Assembly: GCA_050697275.1 (NCBI GenBank)
Contig: JBOGZI010000183.1
Location: 1-18,794 of the forward strand
Source: JBOGZI01 sp050697275
GTDB lineage: Bacteria > Actinomycetota > Thermoleophilia > Solirubrobacterales > 70-9
DNA length: 18,794 bases
Direction: 5' to 3'
In this document: positions 9,659-15,830 of the stretch, in pieces
How positions within the stretch are numbered: position 1 is the stretch's first letter
How the letters are laid out: each line of letters begins with the position of its first letter
Notes under the pieces: generated by a model
The model's database searches: none
What the model was told of the DNA's origin: nothing
What the model saw: only the letters and a program-made list of their open reading frames with translations
Translations under genes and position numbers: made by a program

Positions 9659-9664
9659 TAGCCT
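9659..9664 (+). promoter_or_regulatory. Possible -10 box of a leaderless ZIP transcript
   Basis: TAGCCT (TAnnnT) lies ten bases before the ATG at 9675, which has no Shine-Dalgarno. Initiation about seven bases downstream would leave a leader of only a few bases. ATGACG at 9638-9643 is -35-like, but the spacing is short at 15. The call is weak. Confidence 0.3.
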
Positions 9665-9674
9665 GCGCCACTCG

Positions 9675-10400
9675 ATGGACTCGCAGCTGATCGCGATCCC
9701 GCTGACCGCGCTGGCGGTCTTGACCACCCTGGCCGGCGGCGCCCTCGCGCTGCGCCTCGCCCATTCGCTGCCAACCGCGATCGCGTTGAGCGGAGGCGTG
9801 GTGGTGGCGGTGGCGCTGTTCGAGGTGCTGCCCGAAGCGATCGAGTTGGTCCCCGACGAGCCCAGCACCGTCGCCGCGCTGGTGGGGGCGGGCTTCCTGA
9901 CCTTCTTCCTGTTCGAGCGGGTGCTGGTGCTCCACCACCGCGACGAGCCGTCCGACGCGCGGGCCCACCATCAGGTCGGGGCCCTGGGGGCGCTCGGACT
10001 CTCCGCGCACAGCTTCGTAGACGGGCTCGCCGTGGGGCTCGCCTTCGGCGCCGACGCCGCGGCCGGGGTCCTCGTGCTGGTCGCGGTTCTCTCCCACGAC
10101 TTCGCCGACGGGCTCAACACCGTCAGCTTCGTGCTCAGTCAGTCCCGGGACCGGCGCCGGGCGAAACGTTGGCTGACCATCGACGCGGTGGCGCCGCTGT
10201 TCGGGGCGACGGTGGGGGCCCTGATCCAGGTCTCGGATGCGACGCTCGGGCATCTGCTCGCCTTCTACACCGGCTTCTTCCTCTACATGGGCGCCACCGA
10301 CCTACTGCCCGAGGCGCACGAGCACGCCTCGTGGGGGCGCGTCGGCCTCACCCTGCTCGGGTTCGCGGCGATCTTCGGGGTCTCGCTGATCGCCGGCTGA
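9675..10400 (+). CDS. ZIP family divalent metal transporter
   Basis: A 241-residue polytopic protein with about eight membrane helices, matching the ZIP family of zinc, iron and manganese uptake transporters. Metal-site motifs are seen in two helices: His112-S-F-V-Asp116-Gly (TM4) and His141-D-F-A-Asp145-Gly (TM5). Glu50 and Glu54 in the FEVLPEA segment (TM2) and the TM7-8 block FFLYMGATDLLPEAHEH are also typical. TM5 lacks the HExPHE form of the classical ZIP proteins and instead repeats the TM4 pattern. A His-containing loop (HHRDEPSDARAHH, about 87-99) lies between TM3 and TM4, as in many ZIPs. The substrate cannot be read from sequence. No ribosome-binding site precedes the ATG, which suggests a leaderless start. 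Confidence 0.92.
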   Translation: MDSQLIAIPLTALAVLTTLAGGALALRLAHSLPTAIALSGGVVVAVALFEVLPEAIELVPDEPSTVAALVGAGFLTFFLFERVLVLHHRDEPSDARAHHQVGALGALGLSAHSFVDGLAVGLAFGADAAAGVLVLVAVLSHDFADGLNTVSFVLSQSRDRRRAKRWLTIDAVAPLFGATVGALIQVSDATLGHLLAFYTGFFLYMGATDLLPEAHEHASWGRVGLTLLGFAAIFGVSLIAG

Positions 10401-10416
10401 GGCGCCCGGCCGTCGG

Positions 10417-10569
10417 CTAGCCCCTGCCCTCGGCCTCGCGCCGCCGGCCCTCGCGCCACTGCTCGACCAGGGCGCGGATGGAGGCCGCGAAGACGATCGC
10501 CACCGGAACCGCGTAGAGCAGATACATCCACCAGTGGGCGATGTGTGCGATCGGGAGAGGGAATGGCAT
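10417..10569 (-). CDS. 50-residue single-pass membrane protein
   Basis: A short gene not found by a 60-residue cutoff. ATG at 10567-10569, TAG at 10417-10419. The protein starts MPFPLPIAHIAHWWMYLLYA, continues as a hydrophobic helix (about 13-30) and ends in a charged segment (RALVEQWREGRRREAEGRG). This gives one membrane helix with a cytoplasmic basic and acidic tail. Two His and the adjacent Trp pair (HIAHWW) lie at the mouth of the helix. GATACT, a fair -10 box, lies seven bases upstream of the ATG with no ribosome-binding site between, which suits a leaderless transcript. I do not recognise a named family. It converges with the ZIP gene (16 bases apart) and diverges from the lipoprotein gene. 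Confidence 0.65.
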   Translation of the reverse strand: MPFPLPIAHIAHWWMYLLYAVPVAIVFAASIRALVEQWREGRRREAEGRG

Positions 10570-10576
10570 CGAAGGA

Positions 10577-10582
10577 AGTATC
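10577..10582 (-). promoter_or_regulatory. -10-like box of the 50-residue gene
   Basis: GATACT on the minus strand matches four of six bases of TATAAT. Exactly seven bases separate it from the ATG, so transcription would start at or next to the start codon. No clear -35 is seen. Confidence 0.35.
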
Positions 10583-10669
10583 GGCCTTCTCGGCTATCTC
10601 CTCTATCGCAGCGGACCCTCGGCCGGATCAGCACGCGGGGGGTCGAGTTGTGGCAGCCTGGCTCGGTCG

Positions 10670-11092
10670 ATGCGGGCACGCGCGAGGCAACGGCGGGACC
10701 GGGCCGCGGTTACGGCGTTCCTACTCGCCGGCGCTCTCGCCGCCGCGTGTGGCTCGGAGCGGAAGCTCAGCGCGCAGGAGTTCACCGAGGAGGTGAACGC
10801 GCAGGGGGTCGAGTTTCGCCTCGGCAAGCCGCTGATCAGCGCGGACGAGGAGAAGCAGGTCTACGCGGTCGAGCTCGAGCAGCTCACGGACCTACCCGGC
10901 GCGGAAGAGCACGGCGGCGGCTCGCTCAGCGTCCACGAGGACAGCGGCGCGACGGAGGACTCGATGGAGTCCTGCCAGGCCTCGGCCGACCTGCTCTGCT
11001 ACCGGGCGGCCAACGTGGTCGTCGTCCTCGAGTCCGGGGGGATCGAGGCGCAGCGGCTCGGCGTCGCGATCGAGAAGCTGAGCGAGGAGTAG
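10670..11092 (+). CDS. Putative lipoprotein of unknown function
   Basis: A 140-residue predicted lipoprotein. The N-terminus is strongly basic (RARARQRRDR), followed by a hydrophobic core AAVTAFLLAGALAAAC with a lipobox-like LAAA|Cys27. The residue three before the Cys is Ala rather than Leu, so lipidation is likely but not certain. The mature domain is acidic, with Cys102 and Cys110 as a possible disulfide. I recognise no family. The open frame extends to 10541, but ATG at 10670 gives a clean export signal; no Shine-Dalgarno is visible. Its TAG directly abuts the stop of the convergent membrane protein gene. Confidence 0.7.
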   Translation: MRARARQRRDRAAVTAFLLAGALAAACGSERKLSAQEFTEEVNAQGVEFRLGKPLISADEEKQVYAVELEQLTDLPGAEEHGGGSLSVHEDSGATEDSMESCQASADLLCYRAANVVVVLESGGIEAQRLGVAIEKLSEE

Positions 11093-12547
11093 CTATGCGT
11101 TCGCCTGCGAGAGCAGGAAGAGGCCGAAGCAGGTGTAGGCCACCATCACCGCCAGCATGAAGTACTGCGAGCGGGTGGCGTGCCGCACGTCGTCGTAGAC
11201 CGCCAGGGCGCGATCGTGGGCCAGGGTGAGGGCGAGCACGTGGCCGACGACCAGCGCCCCGACCTGCGTGTACCAGATCGCGTGCGAGCCGAGGCCGTAG
11301 TCGATCCCCCAGTTCGCCGTGCCGAACAGGTCCGAGCCGTCGCCCAGGGGGTCGGAGAGGAGGTAGCCGAACTGGGCCTGCTCGAAGAAGTAGAAGAAGC
11401 TGAAGTAGTGCGCGACCAGGTAGGCGAGCGCGATCGGGATCAGCGAATGGGCGAAGCTGCGGGCGAGCTCGCGCGTCGGCGGTGAGCCGGCGACCGTGTG
11501 CATGCCGCGAATCCCGAGCCAGTAGAGCGCCGAGAAGCCGCCGATCACCGCCAGCAGCCAGAGCGAGCCGTTGATCCGGAAGCCGGCGAGCAGCCCGAGG
11601 CCGGCGTCGGTGAGCCAGCCATAGGTCTCCTTGATCGCGCCCGAGAGCAGCCCCTCCTGGGCGCCGTCGTAGCTGGTCGCCCCGATCGCCACCAGCACGA
11701 GCGCGACCGATCCCGGCACCTCCCCCCAGGAGGGGGCTCCCGTGAGCGCCCGGCGCCGGCCCAGCCGCCCGTCGCGGACCTCGAAGAACGAGAGCGTGGA
11801 GAACATCCGGAAGTAGACCGAGAACGTCTCCCCCCGGTCGATCCAGCGATCGATGCCGAACAGGGCCATGGCCGTGAACGTGTAGGCGCTGTAGGCGATC
11901 GTGGCCACCGCGATGGTGTGGGGCTCGAGCCCCCTGGTGAGCGTGCTCGCCCCGTAGATCAGCTCGAGCCAGACGAAGGCCACCAGGCCCGCCACGGCGG
12001 GCCAATACCCGAGCCGCTCCGGATACTTGAACGGCGTCGGCGCGGGCTGGCCGGCGACCAGGCGGAAGGCCCCGGAGAAGGCCCGGGCGATCGCCCGCCA
12101 CGGGTTGAAGGCCCGGAAGACGCCCCCGAAGAGGACCGAGAGGACGACCACCCCGAGCCAGAAGCTGACGAAGACGAAGACCGACGAGAAGTTGCGGCTG
12201 GGGTCCTCCGTCCCCTCGATGCCGGAATAGACCACCAGCACCAGCAGCCCCACGCCGATCAGGCCGCAGGCGGCCTGCATGACGGGGCCGACGATCGCGC
12301 TCGAGACCCCAGCGGCGAGCGGGCGCCAGCGCTCCTCCTGCAGGCGCACCGTCCGCCAGGCGGCGGAGAGCAGGGCGAAGGAGACGATCAGGACGAGGGA
12401 GGCGCCCCAGGCGAAGAGCCAGGCGGGGACCGGCAGGTCCGCCCGCGCGGCGAGCCCGTGCGCGGCGGCCCCCTGGGGCATCGCGAGCGCCGCCGCCGAT
12501 CCCACCAGGGCGACGCAGGCCGCCCTCTTCAGCGCGCTCCGAGGCAC
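11093..12547 (-). CDS. Polytopic membrane protein (fenitrothion-hydrolase-annotated type)
   Basis: A 484-residue membrane protein with a signal peptide (about 1-29) and about ten helices (for example 44-64, 85-108, 121-143, 184-202, 211-230, 328-346, 368-386, 424-444, 462-480). Similar actinobacterial proteins are, from memory, often labelled fenitrothion hydrolase; a hydrolase role is not supported by anything visible here. Predicted cleavage AAA|HG would leave His30 as the mature N-terminus. More His occur in or near the last helices: His367, His380, His422, His436 and His444. It is the last gene of a four-gene operon and starts six bases after the cupredoxin-like gene, with a GTG at 12545-12547. 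A role in copper or redox chemistry is inference from the His and the neighbours. Confidence 0.8.
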   Translation of the reverse strand: MPRSALKRAACVALVGSAAALAMPQGAAAHGLAARADLPVPAWLFAWGASLVLIVSFALLSAAWRTVRLQEERWRPLAAGVSSAIVGPVMQAACGLIGVGLLVLVVYSGIEGTEDPSRNFSSVFVFVSFWLGVVVLSVLFGGVFRAFNPWRAIARAFSGAFRLVAGQPAPTPFKYPERLGYWPAVAGLVAFVWLELIYGASTLTRGLEPHTIAVATIAYSAYTFTAMALFGIDRWIDRGETFSVYFRMFSTLSFFEVRDGRLGRRRALTGAPSWGEVPGSVALVLVAIGATSYDGAQEGLLSGAIKETYGWLTDAGLGLLAGFRINGSLWLLAVIGGFSALYWLGIRGMHTVAGSPPTRELARSFAHSLIPIALAYLVAHYFSFFYFFEQAQFGYLLSDPLGDGSDLFGTANWGIDYGLGSHAIWYTQVGALVVGHVLALTLAHDRALAVYDDVRHATRSQYFMLAVMVAYTCFGLFLLSQANA

Positions 12548-12553
12548 GGCGGC

Positions 12554-12973
12554 CTAGGGGGTGACACGGAGCTCCGCGACCTGCACCTCGCTCCCGTCCG
12601 CGCCGTGTACCTCGATCTCGAAGATGCCGTCCAGGTCGGCCCGGAAGCGGAGAGGCACCCGGCCCTTTGCGGCGGACTCGGTGATCTCGTAGCCGTGGAC
12701 GTGGATCTCCTCTTCAGGAGGACGCAGCAGGACGTCCAGTCGTACCTGGTCTCCCTTCTTCACCTCGATCCGCTCCACGCCGCCGAGCGGCTCGCCGTTC
12801 CGCACCTGGACCACCGGCACGGGCGGGGTCTGTGCACCGGTGGCCGTCTGCTCGCTGGCGGTCTCGGTCTCGGCATCCGAATCCTCGTCCTCGGCCCCGG
12901 AGAGAACGACGAACAACGCGACGGCCGCGGCGAGCGCCGCCAGCACCACGACACGTGCCCAGATCGATTGCAT
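12554..12973 (-). CDS. Membrane-anchored cupredoxin-like protein without Cys
   Basis: A 139-residue protein with an uncleaved-looking N-terminal helix (about 8-25), an acidic and Thr-rich linker (about 28-52) and a cupredoxin-like beta-sandwich from about 54. The typical edge strand RIEVKKGDQVRLDVL is followed by EIHVHGYEIT with His91 and His93, then LRFRADLDGIFEIEVHG with His123. The protein has no cysteine, so it cannot form a blue type-1 copper site. If it binds copper, it would do so through His. Start ATG at 12971-12973, 13 bases after the stop of the preceding gene, with no clear Shine-Dalgarno. It probably works outside the membrane with the polytopic partner encoded next. Confidence 0.8.
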   Translation of the reverse strand: MQSIWARVVVLAALAAAVALFVVLSGAEDEDSDAETETASEQTATGAQTPPVPVVQVRNGEPLGGVERIEVKKGDQVRLDVLLRPPEEEIHVHGYEITESAAKGRVPLRFRADLDGIFEIEVHGADGSEVQVAELRVTP

Positions 12974-12986
12974 GTCCCGCGGCAGC

Positions 12987-13187
12987 TTAGGGCGCCGGCT
13001 CAGGGTCGGTTAAAGCCGGCGGCTGCTCCCGCTGCGGCGCGGGCTGGGTCTGGGTGGGCGTGCCCCCGCCCGAGATCGAAGGATCGTCGATCGCGTCCCG
13101 GCTGCCGAAGAAGACGAAGCCGATCACGATCGCGAGCCCGAGCAGGATGCCGAGGACGATCCCGATCACCCGGTCCGTCGCCCTCAT
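12987..13187 (-). CDS. Small single-pass membrane protein with Pro-rich tail
   Basis: A 66-residue protein. One strong membrane helix (about 7-27, VIGIVLGILLGLAIVIGFVFF) is followed by a short charged turn and a Pro/Gln/Thr-rich tail (from about 39). The tail is probably outside the cell, extended and wall-spanning. No family is recognised. ATG at 13185-13187 starts 12 bases after the stop of the heme-oxygenase-fold gene, and the stop is 13 bases before the cupredoxin-like gene, so it belongs to the same operon. It may be an assembly or anchoring subunit; this is a guess from context. Confidence 0.75.
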   Translation of the reverse strand: MRATDRVIGIVLGILLGLAIVIGFVFFGSRDAIDDPSISGGGTPTQTQPAPQREQPPALTDPEPAP

Positions 13188-13199
13188 GCCGCCGCGGGG

Positions 13200-13817
13200 T
13201 CAGCTGACGCCGTCGAGCAGCCGCCAGTTGGCGCGGAAGGCGGACTCAGCGGCCTCGACGATCGCCTCGGCGTCGTCGGCGCCCATCGCCTCGGAGATCA
13301 GCCGCCGCGCCTGCCCGGCATGTGCCTCGTCGGCGCCCTCGTGGACCCTGAAGTACTCGCCGCCGGGGCCGCCGTCGATCCCGTAGAAGCGGGAGAGGCC
13401 CTCGCGCTTGATCCTCGAGATCTCGGGCTGGCCGCTTTCGATCGCGTAGAGGCGCGCCAGCGCCGCCAGGTAGCCGCCGGGCTCGGTCCAGGCGCGGACG
13501 CACTCGGCGGTCTCGGGGGTGGGCTCGGCACCGATCTCCCCGCCCGCCGCCTCGACGAAGCCATCCCAGAGGCCGACGTGGGACTCCTCCTCGGTAGCGT
13601 GGACCGCGAGCTCCTCCCGGCGGTCGTCGGGCGCGGCCTCGGCCGCGCTCGCGCAGAGCCGGGCCAGCGCCTCGGTCGCGTGCCTGTACTGGCCCGCATA
13701 CCGCGCCAGCTCCTCGTTGCTCAGCTCGCCCGCCGACCAACGTACGTAGAAGGGGTGCTCCAGCACGTTGTGCCGGCTGCGGCTCGACTCGATCCGCTCC
13801 CAAACCGATTCGCTCAC
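13200..13817 (-). CDS. Heme-oxygenase-fold (TenA/PqqC/CADD-like) di-iron protein
   Basis: A 205-residue, all-helical soluble protein of the heme-oxygenase-like superfamily, which includes TenA, PqqC, CADD and the di-iron oxidases/oxygenases (HDO). Likely metal ligands are the Glu-rich stretch with His80 (HATEEESHVGLW), Glu127 (YAIESGQPEIS), and the pattern His159-x3-Asp163-x2-His166 (HEGADEAH). The spacing of Glu127, His159, Asp163 and His166 fits the di-iron members rather than TenA thiaminases. The first carboxylate ligand is not certain: Glu77 or Glu70 could serve. The start is GTG at 13815-13817 with a near-perfect AGGAGG five bases upstream. It opens a four-gene operon reading leftwards. 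The substrate is unknown. Confidence 0.82.
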   Translation of the reverse strand: MSESVWERIESSRSRHNVLEHPFYVRWSAGELSNEELARYAGQYRHATEALARLCASAAEAAPDDRREELAVHATEEESHVGLWDGFVEAAGGEIGAEPTPETAECVRAWTEPGGYLAALARLYAIESGQPEISRIKREGLSRFYGIDGGPGGEYFRVHEGADEAHAGQARRLISEAMGADDAEAIVEAAESAFRANWRLLDGVS

Positions 13818-13820
13818 GTT

Positions 13821-13828
13821 CTCCTCCT
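13821..13828 (-). promoter_or_regulatory. Strong Shine-Dalgarno of the four-gene operon
   Basis: AGGAGGAG on the minus strand just before the GTG at 13815-13817. It fixes the start of the first operon gene, whereas the later genes of the operon lack clear sites and may depend on coupling. Confidence 0.8.
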
Positions 13829-13870
13829 ATCCGACTCGAGGGACGCGGGTGAGCATACCCTGCGCGGCCC

Positions 13871-14704
13871 CTGCGTCCACCTCGCGACGACATCGCCGCG
13901 CCACCGTTTCCGACCGGCACCGACTGGATCGGCGAGGGGGTCCCGAGCTTCGAGCGCCTCCTGGCCGGCCGCCCCGCCCTGGTCCATTTCCTCGACATCG
14001 CCCAGCTCAACTGCATGCGCACCCTGCCCTACCTCGCCGCCTGGCGGGAGCGCTACGAGCCGGACGGCCTGGCGCTGCTGGGCGTCCACTCCCCCCGCTT
14101 CCCGTTCTCCCGGCAGCCGGAGGCAGTCCGGAAGGCCCTGCCCGGTCTCGGCATCGAGTGGCCGGTCGCCCTCGACCCCGAGCTGAGGATCTGGCGCGAC
14201 TACGGCTGCCGGGGCTGGCCCTCGCTCTTCCTCTGGAGCCGCGGCGGGGCGCTCCGCTGGTACCACCTCGGCGAGGGCGAGTACCTGGCGACCGAGGAGG
14301 CGATTCGCGCGGCGCTCGAGGAGGCCGGCGTGGACGCCTCCGGCTGGCCTCCACCGCCGGAGCCGCTCCGCCCCGGTGACGCGGCCGGCGCCAAGGTGAT
14401 CGCTCCGACCCCCGAGCTCTTCCCCGGCGGGGACATCGAGCGACCCTGGGTGCCCGCGCCTGGCCGGTCGACGCTCGGCGTCGACTACGAGGCGGCCGGC
14501 GCCTACGTCGCCGCGGACGGCGAGGGCGAGATCGCGATCCGCCTCGACGGGGAAGAGCTCGACCCGGTGGAGATCACCCGCCCAGGCCTTTACGAGCTGG
14601 TGGAGCACCGGAGCCACCAGCGGCACGGGCTGGAGCTCGAGGCATCGCCTGGGATCGGCGTCTACTCGCTTCAGTTCGCGGCGGGCGCGCCCGAGCCGAC
14701 CTAG
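13871..14704 (+). CDS. Thioredoxin-fold protein with degenerate CxxC (start uncertain)
   Basis: A protein of the thioredoxin/TlpA-like type resembling the C-terminal part of DipZ. The TRX core runs PALVHFLDIAQLNCMRTLPYLAAW, then GLALLGVHSPRFPF, the cis-Pro region GCRGWPSLFLW, and GEGEYLATEEAI. A beta-rich C-terminal domain begins about TPELFPG. The active site, normally CxxC before MRTLPYL, reads Gln45-Leu-Asn-Cys48, so the attacking Cys is missing. Homologous-looking sequence (APPFPTGTDWIGEG) begins well before the first ATG at 14015, but no ATG, GTG or TTG occurs between that and the in-frame TGA at 13850-13852. CTG at 13871 is the only near-standard choice and is used here. The gene diverges from the HDO operon and ends before a terminator-like hairpin. 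Confidence 0.75.
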   Translation: MRPPRDDIAAPPFPTGTDWIGEGVPSFERLLAGRPALVHFLDIAQLNCMRTLPYLAAWRERYEPDGLALLGVHSPRFPFSRQPEAVRKALPGLGIEWPVALDPELRIWRDYGCRGWPSLFLWSRGGALRWYHLGEGEYLATEEAIRAALEEAGVDASGWPPPPEPLRPGDAAGAKVIAPTPELFPGGDIERPWVPAPGRSTLGVDYEAAGAYVAADGEGEIAIRLDGEELDPVEITRPGLYELVEHRSHQRHGLELEASPGIGVYSLQFAAGAPEPT

Positions 14705-14721
14705 CGCCCGCTTCCTGGTTT

Positions 14722-14738
14722 AGCGGATACCGCTTTTT
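14722..14738 (+). terminator. Intrinsic terminator-like hairpin
   Basis: AGCGG and CCGCT form a five-base stem with an ATA loop, directly followed by a run of five T (the first is in the stem). It lies 17 bases after the stop of the thioredoxin-fold gene and before the protease gene. The stem is short, but the T-run is striking in such GC-rich DNA. Confidence 0.55.
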
Positions 14739-14791
14739 GGGTAGGGTGCCATGAGGCAAGGATCCGAGGCGACGGAGAAGGGGTACGAAGG

Positions 14792-15817
14792 GTGCGCGCA
14801 CGTTGGCTGATCATGATCATGGTCGCTGCGGTGGCGGCGTTCTCCGTGATGGCGGGGACGGCGTCCGCCGCGGTGGTGGACTATCCAAGGGACCCCGCTC
14901 CGGCCTGGTTCACCGAGGACTTCAAGCAGCGCGTCGACACCTCCGGGCCCGAGGGCGTGCCCCTGGACGAGCACAGCGCGCTCGACGTCTGCCCCGGTGT
15001 CGTCCTGCACGAGGGAGGGGTCGGCACCGGAACCTGCCTCGTCTTCCCCTTCGGCTGCACCGCGAACTTCGTCTACCACAACGGCGGGGGCTCGACTGCG
15101 CCGGCCGTCGCGAACGGCAGCCTCTACCTCGGCACCGCCGGGCACTGCGTCGAGCGAGCGGGCGAGCCGGTCTACGGCGCCGTCTCGACACCCGGCGTCG
15201 GGGCGAGCATCGTGAGAATCGGGACCGTCTCGAAGCTGATCGAGGAGTACGACGACGACGGATTGGTCCGCGACTTCGCCTCTATCAAGGTGGAGGACGG
15301 GCTCAACGTCTTCCCCGATAGCCCCGTCGGCGGCCCGCAGGGCATCTACGACGGCTGCGACCCGGGTCAGCCGCTGAAGTACTACGGCCACGGCTACGAG
15401 GTCGCGGTCGGCCAGGGCAAGCCCGGCGGCGGAGTCGCGGCGCACTGGTACCAGGACGGTTACGGCTACCTCGGGACCGCCTTCGGCGGGGACTCCGGCA
15501 GCGGCGTCCTTCACGCGGATGACCGGGCCGCCGGCGATCTGACGGCGATCATCATCCTCGATCCCTCGCTCGCCTATGCACCGGGCGAGGTCGTCGGGAC
15601 CCGGGTCACCTGGATCCTTGGCTTCCTGGGCAGCGGCTATTCGCTGGTGAACCAGGACGGCACGCTCGCGAGCGACACGACGACCGCCTGCGCCAGCGGC
15701 GGATCCGGAGACGGCGGCACGGGCGGCGGCAAGGGCGGCGGCAAGGGCGGCGGCCCCAAGAACGGGGGTCAGGGCGGCGGCAAGGGCGGCGGGAACGGAC
15801 GCGGCAAGCCCGCCTGA
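14792..15817 (+). CDS. Secreted trypsin-like (S1 fold) serine protease with Gly/Lys tail
   Basis: A 341-residue exported protein. The signal peptide covers about 1-26 (ASA|A). The catalytic triad is readable as His118 in GTAGHCV, Asp161 in RDFASIKV and Ser235 in GGDSGSGV, so a chymotrypsin-like protease is expected. Cys67, Cys82, Cys89, Cys119, Cys189 and Cys300 could form disulfides outside the cell. Residues 303-341 form a low-complexity Gly/Lys tail (repeats of GGGK), which may bind anionic wall or surface polymers; this is inference. The start is GTG at 14792 with GGAG/AAGGGG at 14774-14783 about eight bases upstream. The substrate is unknown. It converges with ispH. Confidence 0.88.
   Translation: MRARWLIMIMVAAVAAFSVMAGTASAAVVDYPRDPAPAWFTEDFKQRVDTSGPEGVPLDEHSALDVCPGVVLHEGGVGTGTCLVFPFGCTANFVYHNGGGSTAPAVANGSLYLGTAGHCVERAGEPVYGAVSTPGVGASIVRIGTVSKLIEEYDDDGLVRDFASIKVEDGLNVFPDSPVGGPQGIYDGCDPGQPLKYYGHGYEVAVGQGKPGGGVAAHWYQDGYGYLGTAFGGDSGSGVLHADDRAAGDLTAIIILDPSLAYAPGEVVGTRVTWILGFLGSGYSLVNQDGTLASDTTTACASGGSGDGGTGGGKGGGKGGGPKNGGQGGGKGGGNGRGKPA
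15698..15814 (+). repeat. Gly/Lys low-complexity tail repeats
   Basis: Imperfect 12-base units encoding GGGK recur at the 3' end of the protease gene, broken by PKN, Q and N/R-containing units. The composition favours slippage and length variation. Confidence 0.7.
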
Positions 15818-15823
15818 GCGGGC
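15808..15823. terminator. Bidirectional hairpin between protease and ispH
   Basis: Perfect six-base inverted repeat GCCCGC-CTGA-GCGGGC. The protease stop codon TGA (15815-15817) lies in the loop, and the hairpin is seven bases past the ispH stop on the other strand. No T-run follows on either side, so it may work as a weak two-way terminator. Confidence 0.45.
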
Positions 15824-15830
15824 GGTCGGG

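Noticed and set aside
11498..13207. Long plus-strand frame of 569 codons
   Set aside because: It lies opposite four well-supported minus-strand genes. Its product is a Pro/Arg/Glu/His-rich mixture without domains, as expected for the antisense of GC-rich coding DNA.
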